Assembly: GCF_004795055.1 (NCBI RefSeq)
Contig: NZ_SSBJ01000003.1
Span: forward strand, 1-64,000
Source of the DNA: Streptomyces sp. A1136
Lineage (GTDB): Bacteria > Actinomycetota > Actinomycetes > Streptomycetales > Streptomycetaceae
Direction: 5' to 3'
Length of the DNA stretch: 64,000 bases
The translations under genes were made by a program, and so were the position numbers. The notes under the pieces were generated by a model. The model was not told the origin of the DNA. It saw only the letters and a program-made list of their open reading frames with translations, and did not search any database. Below, piece after piece: positions 8,145-16,052 of the stretch; position 1 is the stretch's first letter, and each line of letters starts with the position of its first letter.

Positions 8145-8561
8145 TCAGGTCCGGGGCGGAAGGAGCGGGCCGAGCGGGCCGAGGTCGAGGTTGAGGTCTT
8201 CGAGGGCGTAGCCGTGCTCGGCGCACAGGTCGGAGAGGCGGTCGTGGAGGGCGAGGAGCGTGGCCCCCAGCTCCTCCTCCTGCTCGTCCGTGAGGTCTCC
8301 CGCGTCCACACGCCGCAACGCCTGGCGTTCGATGAGCTGCCGCAGGAGTTCCACCAGGGTGAGCACGAGCTTGAGGAGGTCCTCCCCGACGCTGTCCCGG
8401 TCGGTGTACATGCGGTGGGCGGCCGTCGGGGGACCGTCGTGGGGCGTGGGGGGTGCCTGGAGGAGCCGGAACGCGTGCGACATCGTGTCACCCACCTCTT
8501 GGAGGTCGGGGTCGGGTGACCGGGAGGGGTCCGGGCGCCGGGCGGGACGTTCCTCACCCAT
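8145..8561 (-). CDS. gvpK: Gas vesicle protein GvpK
   Basis: A 138-residue GvpK-family protein, an accessory factor for assembly of the gas vesicle shell. The diagnostic region is near residues 62-110: DLLKLVLTLVELLRQLIERQ, ALRRVDAGDLTDEQEEELG, LLALHDRLSDLC. A well-placed GGGAGGG precedes the ATG at 8561. It overlaps gvpS by 8 nt and is the last gene of the gas-vesicle operon, matching the ...J-L-S-K order known for Streptomyces gvp clusters. Confidence 0.9.
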   Translation of the reverse strand: MGEERPARRPDPSRSPDPDLQEVGDTMSHAFRLLQAPPTPHDGPPTAAHRMYTDRDSVGEDLLKLVLTLVELLRQLIERQALRRVDAGDLTDEQEEELGATLLALHDRLSDLCAEHGYALEDLNLDLGPLGPLLPPRT

Positions 8562-8778
8562 CGCGGTAGCCCTCCCGCGCCCGCGTGGGAGGAGGCGTCG
8601 TCTCCGAGCCGACGGACACGATCAGGGCGCGTAGCGAGATGCGGACGAGGTCGATGTCGGCGATGGACAGGACGATGTCCCCGGTGATGACCACCCCGCC
8701 GCTGAGCAGCCGGTCGAGGAGGTCGACCAACGCCACCTGCCGCCCGGGCAGGGCTTCGTCGTGCGGCGCGAGGCTCAT
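8554..8778 (-). CDS. gvpS: Gas vesicle protein of the GvpA/J/M family (GvpS)
   Basis: A 74-residue member of the GvpA-like family. It has VALVDLLDRLLSGGVVITGDIVLS followed by DIDLVRISLRALIVSV, the amphipathic helix-strand-strand core shared by GvpA, GvpJ, GvpM and GvpS. By position, between gvpL and gvpK, it is the GvpS of Streptomyces clusters. GvpS is a minor shell or nucleation component. The ATG overlaps the gvpL stop (ATGA) and its end overlaps gvpK, so translation is coupled. Confidence 0.85.
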   Translation of the reverse strand: MSLAPHDEALPGRQVALVDLLDRLLSGGVVITGDIVLSIADIDLVRISLRALIVSVGSETTPPPTRAREGYRDG

Positions 8779-9698
8779 GGGCCGTGCTCCCCGCCCTCGG
8801 CGTGCTCGGGCTCGTCCTGGCCCTCGTCCTGGCCCTCGTCCTGGCCGTCGTCAGCGGGGGGCGGGTCCCGTCGCTCGACCGGCGGCATGGCGAAGGAGTA
8901 GGGCGCCCAGGGTCCGGTCACTTCGACGCGGACACCGCCGAAGGTGCTCACGGCGTCCTCGACGGCGGCTTTGAACTGCCCCGCACACGCGTCGGGTACG
9001 AGGTAGGCGTCGTTCAGGACGTTCTGCGCCGACCCGGCCAGCTCACCGCTCTGCGTCGGGTGACGAACGCGCTGCGACGCGTAGTCGAAGGCCACGGCTT
9101 CGACCAGGGCGGCGGCCGTCCGGGCCTGCCCGTACATGACCTCCACCGCGTTGTGCTGCGCCCTGCGGCGCCGCAGGTAGGCCTTGCCCGGGCTGGTGGC
9201 GCCACCGGCCCCCGCGCCGGCGTCGGCCTCGCCACCGGCCGGGTCCGGGGTGGGGGCGAGGTAGAGCTTCACTCCGAACTCGGTGTGGCCGCCGAGCCGC
9301 TCCAGCCGTTCGGCGAACGTCCGGTACTGCTCGGACAGGGCTTGGCGGGCGCGCTCGTCGTCCTCGTAGACGGTGGCCATCCGCAGGGGCAGGACGGTGG
9401 TGTGGACGGACAGTGCCTGTACGACGTCGTGGTGCGCGCGGGCGACGCCCTCAAGCCACTCCAGGTCCTCGAAATGGTTCTTCAACGCGCTTTCGTCGAA
9501 ATCGCCTCGTGGGACGTGGCCGGCGGCGAACACCAGGGGCGCCGGTGGGTCGCCGGGGCCGGCGGGTGGCGGCGCCGTGAGGAAGAGGACGGGTGAGCCG
9601 TAGATGCCCCGCAGGCCGGCCGCCGTGTCTTCGAGGTGTTCCGTGACGGGCGCCACGGCGTAGACGTAGGTCAGGGTCTCCTCGGCCGTGTCCATCAC
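8775..9698 (-). CDS. gvpL: Gas vesicle protein GvpL/GvpF family
   Basis: A 307-residue GvpL/F-family accessory protein that binds GvpA during gas vesicle assembly. It begins TLTYVYAVAP and has the family features FGVKLYL near 145 and GPWAPYSFAMP near 270. The C-terminus carries repeated acidic units (DEGQ three times) and is probably disordered. GTG at 9698 overlaps the gvpJ stop (GTGA). An ATG one codon downstream is an equally possible start. Second GvpL/F homologue of the cluster, the other being at 10442-11161. Confidence 0.88.
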   Translation of the reverse strand: MMDTAEETLTYVYAVAPVTEHLEDTAAGLRGIYGSPVLFLTAPPPAGPGDPPAPLVFAAGHVPRGDFDESALKNHFEDLEWLEGVARAHHDVVQALSVHTTVLPLRMATVYEDDERARQALSEQYRTFAERLERLGGHTEFGVKLYLAPTPDPAGGEADAGAGAGGATSPGKAYLRRRRAQHNAVEVMYGQARTAAALVEAVAFDYASQRVRHPTQSGELAGSAQNVLNDAYLVPDACAGQFKAAVEDAVSTFGGVRVEVTGPWAPYSFAMPPVERRDPPPADDGQDEGQDEGQDEPEHAEGGEHGP

Positions 9699-10114
9699 CG
9701 CCGCCCCCGTGTGGTGGGGCCGCCCTCGTCGCTTCCGGGTTCCTCGCCGGTGGTGCGGGGTGGGGTGCGACGACCGTCGGGCCGTTCACTGCGCAGGGTT
9801 TCGATTTCGGCCCGCAGGCGGCGGTTCTCCTGCTCCAGTGGGCTGCCGGTGTGCCGGGAGGAGAGGGAGGGATCGTGTTCCCACCAGTCGATGCCCATCT
9901 CCTTGGCCTTGTCCACGGAGGCCACCAGAATCCTGAGCTTGATGGTCAGCAGCTCGATGTCCAGCAGGTTGATGCGGATGTCGCCGGCGATGACGATGCC
10001 CTTGTCGAGCACTCTCTCCAGGATGTCGGCGAGGCTGGACGTGCTCTGCCCGTACGGCATGGGGGCGGCCCGCGACGGAACGGAGCCGAGTCGGCCGGGT
10101 AGTGGCTCAGACAC
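9695..10114 (-). CDS. gvpJ: Gas vesicle protein GvpJ (GvpA family)
   Basis: A 139-residue GvpA-family minor structural protein. The core at about 26-70 reads SLADILERVLDKGIVIAGDI...LLDIELLTIKLRILVASVDKA, very like GvpA. It is followed by a charged helix (LEQENRRLRAEIETLRSE, likely coiled coil) and a disordered tail. GvpJ is thought to cap or nucleate the vesicle cones. GTG at 10114 is taken as the start; ATG at 10060 would trim a weakly conserved N-terminus. Confidence 0.85.
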   Translation of the reverse strand: MSEPLPGRLGSVPSRAAPMPYGQSTSSLADILERVLDKGIVIAGDIRINLLDIELLTIKLRILVASVDKAKEMGIDWWEHDPSLSSRHTGSPLEQENRRLRAEIETLRSERPDGRRTPPRTTGEEPGSDEGGPTTRGRR

Positions 10115-10135
10115 GATGGCGGCCTCGCTTCCCCA

Positions 10136-10381
10136 TCACGGTCGTGCCCGGAATTCCGCGATCTCGTCGAGCCTGTCGAGCAGTTCGTCCTCCCGGCGGT
10201 CGAAGGCGTCCTGGTCGATCTCGCCGCTCAGCAGGCGCCGCTCCAGGTCGGCGAGCTCCCGCCACACCGGGGCCGGGTCGTAGTACTCCTCCTCCGCCTC
10301 GTCCAAGACGCGCTGAGCGGCCCAGACGACGGCGCGCACCGGCGCGGTGGGAAGGGTGAACAGGTAGGTCAGCAGTCCCAT
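10136..10381 (-). CDS. gvpG: Gas vesicle protein GvpG
   Basis: An 81-residue GvpG-family protein. It has a short hydrophobic start (MGLLTYLFTLPTAPVRAVVWAAQRV) and an acidic helical remainder with LERRLLSGEIDQDAFDRREDEL. GvpG is a small accessory protein required for gas vesicle formation. It lies between gvpF and gvpJ on the same strand, 60 bp after gvpF, with GGAGG-type purines upstream. Confidence 0.88.
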   Translation of the reverse strand: MGLLTYLFTLPTAPVRAVVWAAQRVLDEAEEEYYDPAPVWRELADLERRLLSGEIDQDAFDRREDELLDRLDEIAEFRARP

Positions 10382-10441
10382 GTCTCGCAGCCTCCCTCCG
10401 GAGGTTTCCTCGGGGCCGCCCGGTGGGCCCGCGAAGCCGGA

Positions 10442-11161
10442 TCAGCCCACGAAGCTGTAGGGCGGCAGGGGCCCGTTGAGGCGGAGTTCCACGCCCTCTT
10501 CGAGGTCTTTGACGAGGCGGGCGTGGGCCGCCAGGAAGTCGTCCTCGTCCTCGCCGTCGACAAGCACCGACAGGTTGAGGAAGTCGGGACTCGCCGGTGG
10601 GCGCGTGACGTGTTCACGGGCGTAGGGAAGCAGTTCCCCGGCAAGCGACGCGGCCAGCGCCTCATCGCGTCCCCGCACCTCCCCTGCGACCAGTTCGCCG
10701 AGGGCGAGGGGCAGCTGTGGGTCGCTTTCGCCCGCGCGCATCCGCTCGTTCAGCGCCCTCGCTTCGGGCGAGTCGTGCAGGATTCGGCGCAGCAGGGCGT
10801 CCTCGTCCTGCCGGGTCGCCCTCACGTGGTATTCGGCGCGGCCTTCGAGTCGCCCGAGAGCGGCCAGGTACGCGGCGGCGTTCTCCTCAAGGACCTGTCT
10901 GACGGCCCGGTCGTCCGGGGCGAGGTAACCGAATTGCAGGGGCAGGATCACCGCGTCGGCCATGAGCCGCTCCTGTACCTCCTGGTGGGTCTGCAGGTCC
11001 CTGCGTTTGGGTCTGATGTCCTCGGAGACCTCGCTCACCACGGCGGACAGGGGCCCGACGGTCACGGTGCGCACGGGTGTGGGGCGGGAGCCGACGCCGG
11101 TGAGCCCGTCGAGGCGGTGGGGGTGGCCCTCGCCGGTGATCGCGTACACGTAGAGCGTCAT
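10442..11161 (-). CDS. gvpF: Gas vesicle protein GvpF (GvpF/L family)
   Basis: A 239-residue GvpF/L-family protein. It opens with MTLYVYAITG, carries ADAVILPLQFGYLAPD near residue 70 and ends in LNGPLPPYSFVG, the family C-terminal signature. GvpF binds the shell protein GvpA and is thought to prevent its aggregation before assembly. It starts 3 bp after the gvpA stop and is clearly co-transcribed. It is paralogous to gvpL at 8775-9698 but lacks that protein's acidic tail. Confidence 0.9.
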   Translation of the reverse strand: MTLYVYAITGEGHPHRLDGLTGVGSRPTPVRTVTVGPLSAVVSEVSEDIRPKRRDLQTHQEVQERLMADAVILPLQFGYLAPDDRAVRQVLEENAAAYLAALGRLEGRAEYHVRATRQDEDALLRRILHDSPEARALNERMRAGESDPQLPLALGELVAGEVRGRDEALAASLAGELLPYAREHVTRPPASPDFLNLSVLVDGEDEDDFLAAHARLVKDLEEGVELRLNGPLPPYSFVG

Positions 11162-11164
11162 CGG

Positions 11165-11623
11165 TCACTCCTTCTCCCGGCGCACAGGCCGCCGGGCGGG
11201 ACGCCGCCGCCTGGGCGCGGCCTCTTCTTCCTCGCCTTCCTCGTCCGGTTCCTCCGCCCTGCCGGAACGGCCGCCGAGGGAGTCGGTGACCGCCTCGACG
11301 GCCCCGCTCAGCGCACCCTTCGACTTGCCGCGGGCGCCGCCTTCCATCATGGTCCCCACGACCTCGGGCAGCTGGGCGGGCGCCTTGCGGCCCGCTTCGA
11401 GGTCGAGCCGGTTGCAGGCCTCGGCGAAGCGCAGGTACGTGTCGACGCTGGCCACCACGATCCGTATGTCGATTTTGATGAGCTCGATGCCCACCAGCGA
11501 GACGCGGATGAAGACATCGATGACCAGGCCGCGGTCGAGGATGAGTTCCAGGACGTCGTAGAGGTTGCCCGAGCCGCTTCCGCCCCTGCTCATGCTGCCA
11601 CCGCTCTGCGGCACCATGGTCAT
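11165..11623 (-). CDS. gvpA: Gas vesicle structural protein GvpA
   Basis: A 152-residue GvpA-family shell protein. The conserved shell-forming core spans about residues 19-75 (NLYDVLELILDRGLVIDVFI, GIELIKIDIRIVVASVDTY). Beyond it lies a charged tail of about 75 residues with an acidic stretch and a final Arg-rich block. Cyanobacterial GvpA has only about 70 residues, so this one has roughly doubled in length; actinomycete versions often carry such tails. AAAGGAGG lies 6 nt before the ATG. It is the second gene of the operon, between gvpO and gvpF. Confidence 0.88.
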   Translation of the reverse strand: MTMVPQSGGSMSRGGSGSGNLYDVLELILDRGLVIDVFIRVSLVGIELIKIDIRIVVASVDTYLRFAEACNRLDLEAGRKAPAQLPEVVGTMMEGGARGKSKGALSGAVEAVTDSLGGRSGRAEEPDEEGEEEEAAPRRRRPARRPVRREKE

Positions 11624-11651
11624 GGCGCCTCCTTTCCCGGGCGGCCTGCCT

Positions 11652-12032
11652 TCAGGTCGGCCGGTCGATCATGCCTCGGGTGTAACGGCGGGTCCGTTCG
11701 TAGGAGACCAGTCGGCCTTCGCTGTCGAGGGCGACCGCGTAGCTGGCCATCACGCTGGTCGTGTCGGGTACGCGCTCCAGTTCCAGCACCTCGACCTGTG
11801 CCTGCCAGCCGTCTTCCGTCGGTTTGAGCGAGGAGACGGAGTCCGGTGTCCTGCCGATGAGTTGGGCCAGTTGCCCGGCTGCCGATCGCATCGCCGTCGC
11901 CGCGTCCGGAACCCCGGGCCGACGTCCCGCGGGAGGGCGGCGGCGCGGAGGCGGTCGTTCCCGCTCCTCCTCGCCGTCCTCGACGGGGCGGGGCCGGACT
12001 CGACGCGGACGTGCCGGTTCTGCGGCGGCCAT
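11652..12032 (-). CDS. gvpO: Gas vesicle protein GvpO
   Basis: A 126-residue GvpO-family protein. The first 45 residues are Arg/Pro/Glu-rich and disordered. The conserved GvpO part follows (AAGQLAQLIGRTPDSVSSL, GWQAQVEVLELERVPDTTSV, YAVALDSEGRLVSYERTRRY). GvpO is an accessory protein, and in haloarchaea it affects gvp expression or vesicle formation. It is the first gene of the minus-strand operon, as in other Streptomyces gvp clusters, with GGAG 9 nt before the ATG. Confidence 0.87.
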   Translation of the reverse strand: MAAAEPARPRRVRPRPVEDGEEERERPPPRRRPPAGRRPGVPDAATAMRSAAGQLAQLIGRTPDSVSSLKPTEDGWQAQVEVLELERVPDTTSVMASYAVALDSEGRLVSYERTRRYTRGMIDRPT

Positions 12033-12058
12033 GGGTCACTCCGGTGGGGGAACCGTGC

Positions 12059-12087
12059 TTGCCGAAACTACAATGTCATCATATAGG
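12059..12087 (+). promoter_or_regulatory. Candidate sigma-70-type promoter for the divergent gvpY/Z-like genes
   Basis: TTGCCG (12059-12064) and TATAGG (12082-12087) are separated by exactly 17 bp, in the AT-rich part of the region between gvpO and the divergent gene. Transcription would begin near 12094, leaving a leader of about 150 nt. The region must also contain the gvpO promoter on the other strand, which I could not pin down. Confidence 0.45.
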
Positions 12088-12243
12088 CACAGATCACCCT
12101 ATTTGGGGTAGAGGTGGCACGGAGGCCGTCCGCGCGAGTGGTCCACCGGCCGGCATTGCGCGCGGAGCCGCGCCTCCGCGGTCCGGACCGCTTCCCGAGC
12201 GGCGTGACAACCGCCGAGCGCCCCGGTGAAGGGACAGCAGCTC

Positions 12244-13203
12244 ATGGAGGACACGACCAAAATCGCCCTCGCGGCCGCCGTGGCCGGGGGCTACGTACTG
12301 GGACGCACAAAAAAGGGCCGCCTCGCCTTCACGGCGGCGACCTATCTCGCCGGCCGGCGCTTCGGCCTCGAACCGGGCCAGCTCATGACCCAGGGCCTGA
12401 CGAAGCTCAAGGAGATGCCGCAGTTCGCCGAGCTCGGCGACCAGCTGCGGGGGGAGGCCCTGGAAGCGGGCAAGAAGGCCCTGGGAGCCGCGGCCAACCG
12501 CAAGCTCGCCGACCTTGCCGAATCGCTGCAACAGCGCACCCTCGAACTCGGCAACGCGGAGGAGGGCGAGGAGGAAGAGGAGCCTTACGAGGACGAGTAC
12601 GAGGACGAGGAGGAGGGCTACACGGAACCGGAAGCGGAGGACGAGGAGGAAGAAGGGGAAGAGGAAGGCGAGGAGGAGGAACAGGACGCGGAGGAGCCCG
12701 AGGAGGCCGAGGACGAGGCCGAGGACGAGGAGGACTACGAGCCCGAGGAGGAGGAGGAGGAGGAGGAAGAAGAGCCCGAGCCGGCACCCCCGCCCCGCAG
12801 GCGTGGCCGCCCTCCGACAGGGTCCCGCGCCGCCGCCTCTGAGGCCCCTGCGCGGAAGGCATCCGGACGTGGCTCGCAGTCGGCGGCCCCGGCGAGGAAG
12901 ACCGGCGCAAAGAAGAGCCCGGGACGTCCCCCGGCCGCCAAGAAGAGCGCTCCGTCCAAGACCGCCGCCAAGAAGACGGCCAAGAAGACGGCCAAGAGCG
13001 CGCCGGCCAAGTCGGCACCGGCCAAGAAGAGCGCGGCCCGTACGCCCGCCCGCAAGGCCACGGCCAAGAAGGCCGCGGCGCCCGCACCGGCCCGCAAGAC
13101 TGCCGCGAAGAAGACGGCAGCGCGCACACCGGCCCGCAAGACGGCCGCGAAGAAGACCGCGGCCAAGAAGTCGGCAGGGCGCAAGCCGTCCACGCGGAGG
13201 TAG
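12244..13203 (+). CDS. Gas-vesicle-cluster protein with acidic middle and histone H1-like basic tail (GvpY-like)
   Basis: A 319-residue protein in three blocks. Residues 1-105 are an ordered helical domain with TKIALAAAVAGGYVLGRTKKG and KLADLAESLQQRTLELG. Residues 105-185 are almost wholly Glu/Asp. Residues 190-319 are an Ala/Lys/Pro-rich tail with KKTAAKK and ARKTAAKK repeats, like histone H1 or the tails of streptomycete HupS. In published Streptomyces gvp clusters two extra genes, gvpY and gvpZ, occur, and this gene and the next are the likely counterparts, here divergent from the main operon. ATG at 12244 is chosen for the GAAGGGA 9 nt upstream; GTG at 12226 is the alternative. It may bind nucleic acid or screen charge during assembly; the function is inferred. 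Confidence 0.6.
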   Translation: MEDTTKIALAAAVAGGYVLGRTKKGRLAFTAATYLAGRRFGLEPGQLMTQGLTKLKEMPQFAELGDQLRGEALEAGKKALGAAANRKLADLAESLQQRTLELGNAEEGEEEEEPYEDEYEDEEEGYTEPEAEDEEEEGEEEGEEEEQDAEEPEEAEDEAEDEEDYEPEEEEEEEEEEPEPAPPPRRRGRPPTGSRAAASEAPARKASGRGSQSAAPARKTGAKKSPGRPPAAKKSAPSKTAAKKTAKKTAKSAPAKSAPAKKSAARTPARKATAKKAAAPAPARKTAAKKTAARTPARKTAAKKTAAKKSAGRKPSTRR

Positions 13204-13206
13204 GTC

Positions 13207-14346
13207 ATGGCACAGTCAGACCGCGCCGGCGCGCAGGAATCGAAATCAGGGCTCGATCAGCTTCTGGAGGCGCTGCCCTCGTTCCTGGGCGCGCAGGCCC
13301 AGCAGCTGGCGGACAAGGCGTCCGACAAGCTGGGGGACGTGACCGACCAGCTCCAGGACGTGGCCGACGGCAGCGGAAAGCTGTCCGACGTCGCCGGCAT
13401 CGGGGGACGCATGCTTCAGGGTGACTCGCCCCTGAAGGCCATGGCGGGGCAGGGTCTGGGCAACCTCAAGGACAAGGTGACCGGGGCCGCCTCCCAGCTC
13501 TTCGGCGGCAAGGGCAAGAAGGGCCGCAAGGGCGGCGGCAAGGTCATCAACATCGTCGAGTTCCTCGACGTCGGCCTGCCCCTGCGCACCGTGTACGACC
13601 ACTGGACGCAGTACGAGAACTTCAGCAGCTTCGCCAAGGGAGTGCGCGACGTCTCCCGCAACGACGACACCACCAGCGACTGGAAGGTGAAGGTCGGCCC
13701 CTCCACCCGTTCCTACAAGGCGACCGTCCAGGAACAGGTGCCCGACGAGCGGATCGTGTGGACCTCCGAAGGCGCCAAGGGAACCACCCGCGGCTGTGTC
13801 AGCTTCCACGAACTCGCGCCGTCACTGACCCGGATCGTCGCGGTGGTCGAGTACTACCCCTCCGGACTCTTCGAGAAGACCGGCAACATCTGGCGCGCCC
13901 AAGGCCGCCGCCTGCGGTTGGACCTCAAGCACTTCCTGCGTCACGTCTCGCTCACCACGGACGAGCCGGAGGGTTGGCGCGGCGAGATCCGCGACGGCGA
14001 GGTGGTCCGCACCCACGAAGAGGCTCTGGAAGAAGAGGAACAGGAAGGCGAGGAGGAGGGCGAAGAAGGCGAGGAAGGCGACGAGGAGGACGGATACGAG
14101 GAGAGCGGGGAGGACGACGAACCGGAGGAGGAGGACGAGGAAGGCGAAGAGGAGGAGGACGACGGCGAGGCCGCCGACGAGTACGAGGACGGACAAGAGG
14201 ACCAAGAGGACTACGAGTACGAGGACGAGGAACCCGAGGAAGGGGAGGACGAGCAGGCCGAGCCGGACGACGAGGAAGCCGAGGACGAGGAACCCGAGGA
14301 CGAGGACGAGCCGGTGCGCCCTCCGCGCCGGCGTGCGCGTCGGTAG
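13207..14346 (+). CDS. SRPBCC (polyketide cyclase/START-like) protein with long acidic tail (GvpZ-like)
   Basis: A 379-residue protein. Residues 1-100 are predicted helical. Residues 110-255 form an SRPBCC/START-like domain (INIVEFLDVGLPLRTVYDHW, YENFSSFAKGVRDVS, ERIVWTSEGAKGTTRGCVSF). The last 115 residues are nearly all Glu/Asp and end in a short Arg-rich cap (RRRARR). SRPBCC domains form a cavity for hydrophobic ligands. It starts 3 bp after the preceding stop with GGAGGTAGG in the junction, so the two are one operon. It is probably the GvpZ counterpart of other Streptomyces clusters. The acidic-tail DNA (about 14030-14330) is a purine-rich tract. Confidence 0.7.
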   Translation: MAQSDRAGAQESKSGLDQLLEALPSFLGAQAQQLADKASDKLGDVTDQLQDVADGSGKLSDVAGIGGRMLQGDSPLKAMAGQGLGNLKDKVTGAASQLFGGKGKKGRKGGGKVINIVEFLDVGLPLRTVYDHWTQYENFSSFAKGVRDVSRNDDTTSDWKVKVGPSTRSYKATVQEQVPDERIVWTSEGAKGTTRGCVSFHELAPSLTRIVAVVEYYPSGLFEKTGNIWRAQGRRLRLDLKHFLRHVSLTTDEPEGWRGEIRDGEVVRTHEEALEEEEQEGEEEGEEGEEGDEEDGYEESGEDDEPEEEDEEGEEEEDDGEAADEYEDGQEDQEDYEYEDEEPEEGEDEQAEPDDEEAEDEEPEDEDEPVRPPRRRARR

Positions 14347-14360
14347 CCCGGCGGCATGAC

Positions 14361-14388
14361 GGAAGGGCCGGCCGAGGCCGGCCCTTCC
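14361..14388. terminator. Hairpin terminator
   Basis: GGAAGGGCCGGCC and its exact complement GGCCGGCCCTTCC are separated by 2 nt, 15 bp after the stop of the SRPBCC gene. It lies between convergent genes and can serve both directions. Confidence 0.8.
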
Positions 14389-14449
14389 GGGTGGCCCGGG
14401 GCGGGCCCGGGCGATGCCCGCGTCAGTGCTTCGAGGTGCTTCCAGGCCG

Positions 14450-14623
14450 TCAGTGCTTCAAGGTGTCCTTGGCCTTCTGGGCGGTCTGCTTCGCGTCGCC
14501 CGCCATCTGCTCGCGAGCACCCTTGGCCTCCAGGCTCTCGTTCCCGACGACCCGACCGGTGGCCTCCTTCATCTTGCCCTTGCTCTTCTTCCCCACGTTC
14601 TTGACCTTCTTGCCTGCCGCCAT
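14450..14623 (-). CDS. CsbD-family stress protein
   Basis: A 57-residue, Lys-rich CsbD-like protein (KSKGKMKEATGRVVGNESLE, then AKGAREQMAGDAKQTAQKAK). In Bacillus, CsbD belongs to the general stress (sigma-B) response; the biochemical role of the family is unknown. The start at 14623 gives the usual family length and has GGAAGG upstream. An ATG at 14644 would add a poorly fitting leader without a ribosome-binding site. Confidence 0.88.
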   Translation of the reverse strand: MAAGKKVKNVGKKSKGKMKEATGRVVGNESLEAKGAREQMAGDAKQTAQKAKDTLKH

Positions 14624-14878
14624 CCTCGTCACCTTCCATGCCACTGTGCTGCGCGGTCTTGAGGGAGCACTTCGGCCTCGACCGGGGCCGGGCCCGTAGA
14701 GGAATTATCCGCCCAAAAGGTAAATTGCACATCCTTTACATCGGGACGCATGCCGTCGGCCGCGGGGTGGGGCCGCCCCGAACCCGCACGCTGTCACGCC
14801 GTCGGCCGGGCACTTCGACGAGCGCGGGCGGCTCCCGGGCCTCCCCAGCGCCCCCTCGCCCGTGTCACGCTGCCCGTC

Positions 14879-16051
14879 ATGGAGCGGATCATCGAGGAGA
14901 TACGCGAGGACCTGGGCCGCCGGATCGCCGTGGCGGCCGAGCGGCTCACCGATCGCACGCCGGCCGACGATCCCGCGTACGCCGCGCCGCTCGCGCGGGC
15001 GGAGCTGCGCGAGCGGCACCACCGTGTGCTGGAGCGGACCGTCACGTCCTTGGTACGGGTGTCCCGGGGGCTGCCGCCGGACCCGGACGAGGTCCGCGCG
15101 GCCGGGGCCGAGGGGGCGCTCGCGGCGGAGCGGGGCCTTCCGCTGGACTCCCTGTTGCGCGGGTACCGGCAGGCCGGGCGGTTGCTGTGGCAGGTGCTGA
15201 CCGAAGCGGTGACCGCGCACGACCGGGCTTCGCTGCCGCGACTCCTGTCGGGGGCGACCGCGCTGTGGGAGGCGGTGGACCGGATGTCGGACGCCGCCTC
15301 CGAGGCGTACCGGCGGGTGGACGCCGCGCGCGGCGACCGCGACCGGGAGCGCGGGGCCGCCCTGCTCGACGCTTTGCTCGACGGTACGGGGACCGCCTCC
15401 GGGGCCGCGGACGCCGCCGCCCGCCTGGGGCTCCCGGAGCGGGGCCGGTTCGCCGTGATCGCGTTCGGGCCCGGTGGAGCTCCGGCCGGCCCGGCGCCGG
15501 TCCCGGCCGACGGCCCGCGCGTGTGGTGGCGGGTGCGGGCCGACGGCGAGCGCGGCCTGCTGGAGCTGGGCCACCATCCGCTGGAGTCCGTACGGGACCT
15601 GCTCGCGCCGCCCGGAGCGCGGGCCGGGGTCAGCCCGGTGGTGGGGTCCCCCGGCGAACTGGCCGGCGCCCGCAGGCTGGCGGAGCTGGCCCTGAGTACC
15701 GTCCCGCCCGCCGGCGCGGCTCCCGGCGCCGCCCTGCTGGACGAGCGGCTTCCGGCGGCGTTGGTCGCCGGGGACACCGAACTCGCGGGGCGCCTGCGCC
15801 ATGTGGTGCTGGGCCCCGTGCTGGCGCTGCCGCCGGAGGACCGCCGGGTACTGCTGGCGACCCTGGGGACCTGGCTGGCCTGCCGGGGGTCCACCACGTA
15901 CGCCGCGCAGCGCCTGTACTGCCACCGCAACACCGTCTCGAACCGGCTGCGCCGGCTGGAGCGGCTCACCGGTCGGTCGCTCTCCGATCCGGCGCAGGTG
16001 GTGGAACTGGCGCTCGCGCACGCGGCGGTGCTCCAACACGCCGCCGGCTGA
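14879..16051 (+). CDS. PucR/CdaR-family transcriptional regulator
   Basis: A 390-residue regulator. Its N-terminal 165 residues are helical, with the GLPLDSLLRGYRQAGRLLW region typical of RsbT-co-antagonist-like/PucR N-domains. A variable central (GGDEF-derived) region is followed by the PucR C-terminal helix-turn-helix at about 325-390 (TLGTWLACRGSTTYAAQRLYCHRNTVSNRLRRLERLTG). Proteins of this type usually activate nitrogen, purine or amino-acid uptake and catabolism genes. ATG at 14879 is chosen because upstream codons are not conserved-looking, though no clear ribosome-binding site precedes it. It converges on the KimA-like permease gene with a 1-bp gap and may regulate it. Confidence 0.82.
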   Translation: MERIIEEIREDLGRRIAVAAERLTDRTPADDPAYAAPLARAELRERHHRVLERTVTSLVRVSRGLPPDPDEVRAAGAEGALAAERGLPLDSLLRGYRQAGRLLWQVLTEAVTAHDRASLPRLLSGATALWEAVDRMSDAASEAYRRVDAARGDRDRERGAALLDALLDGTGTASGAADAAARLGLPERGRFAVIAFGPGGAPAGPAPVPADGPRVWWRVRADGERGLLELGHHPLESVRDLLAPPGARAGVSPVVGSPGELAGARRLAELALSTVPPAGAAPGAALLDERLPAALVAGDTELAGRLRHVVLGPVLALPPEDRRVLLATLGTWLACRGSTTYAAQRLYCHRNTVSNRLRRLERLTGRSLSDPAQVVELALAHAAVLQHAAG

Positions 16052-16052
16052 G

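Noticed and set aside
14624..14644. An N-terminally extended CsbD protein starting at 14644
   Set aside because: No ribosome-binding site precedes that ATG, and the extension does not fit the family. The ATG at 14623 does.
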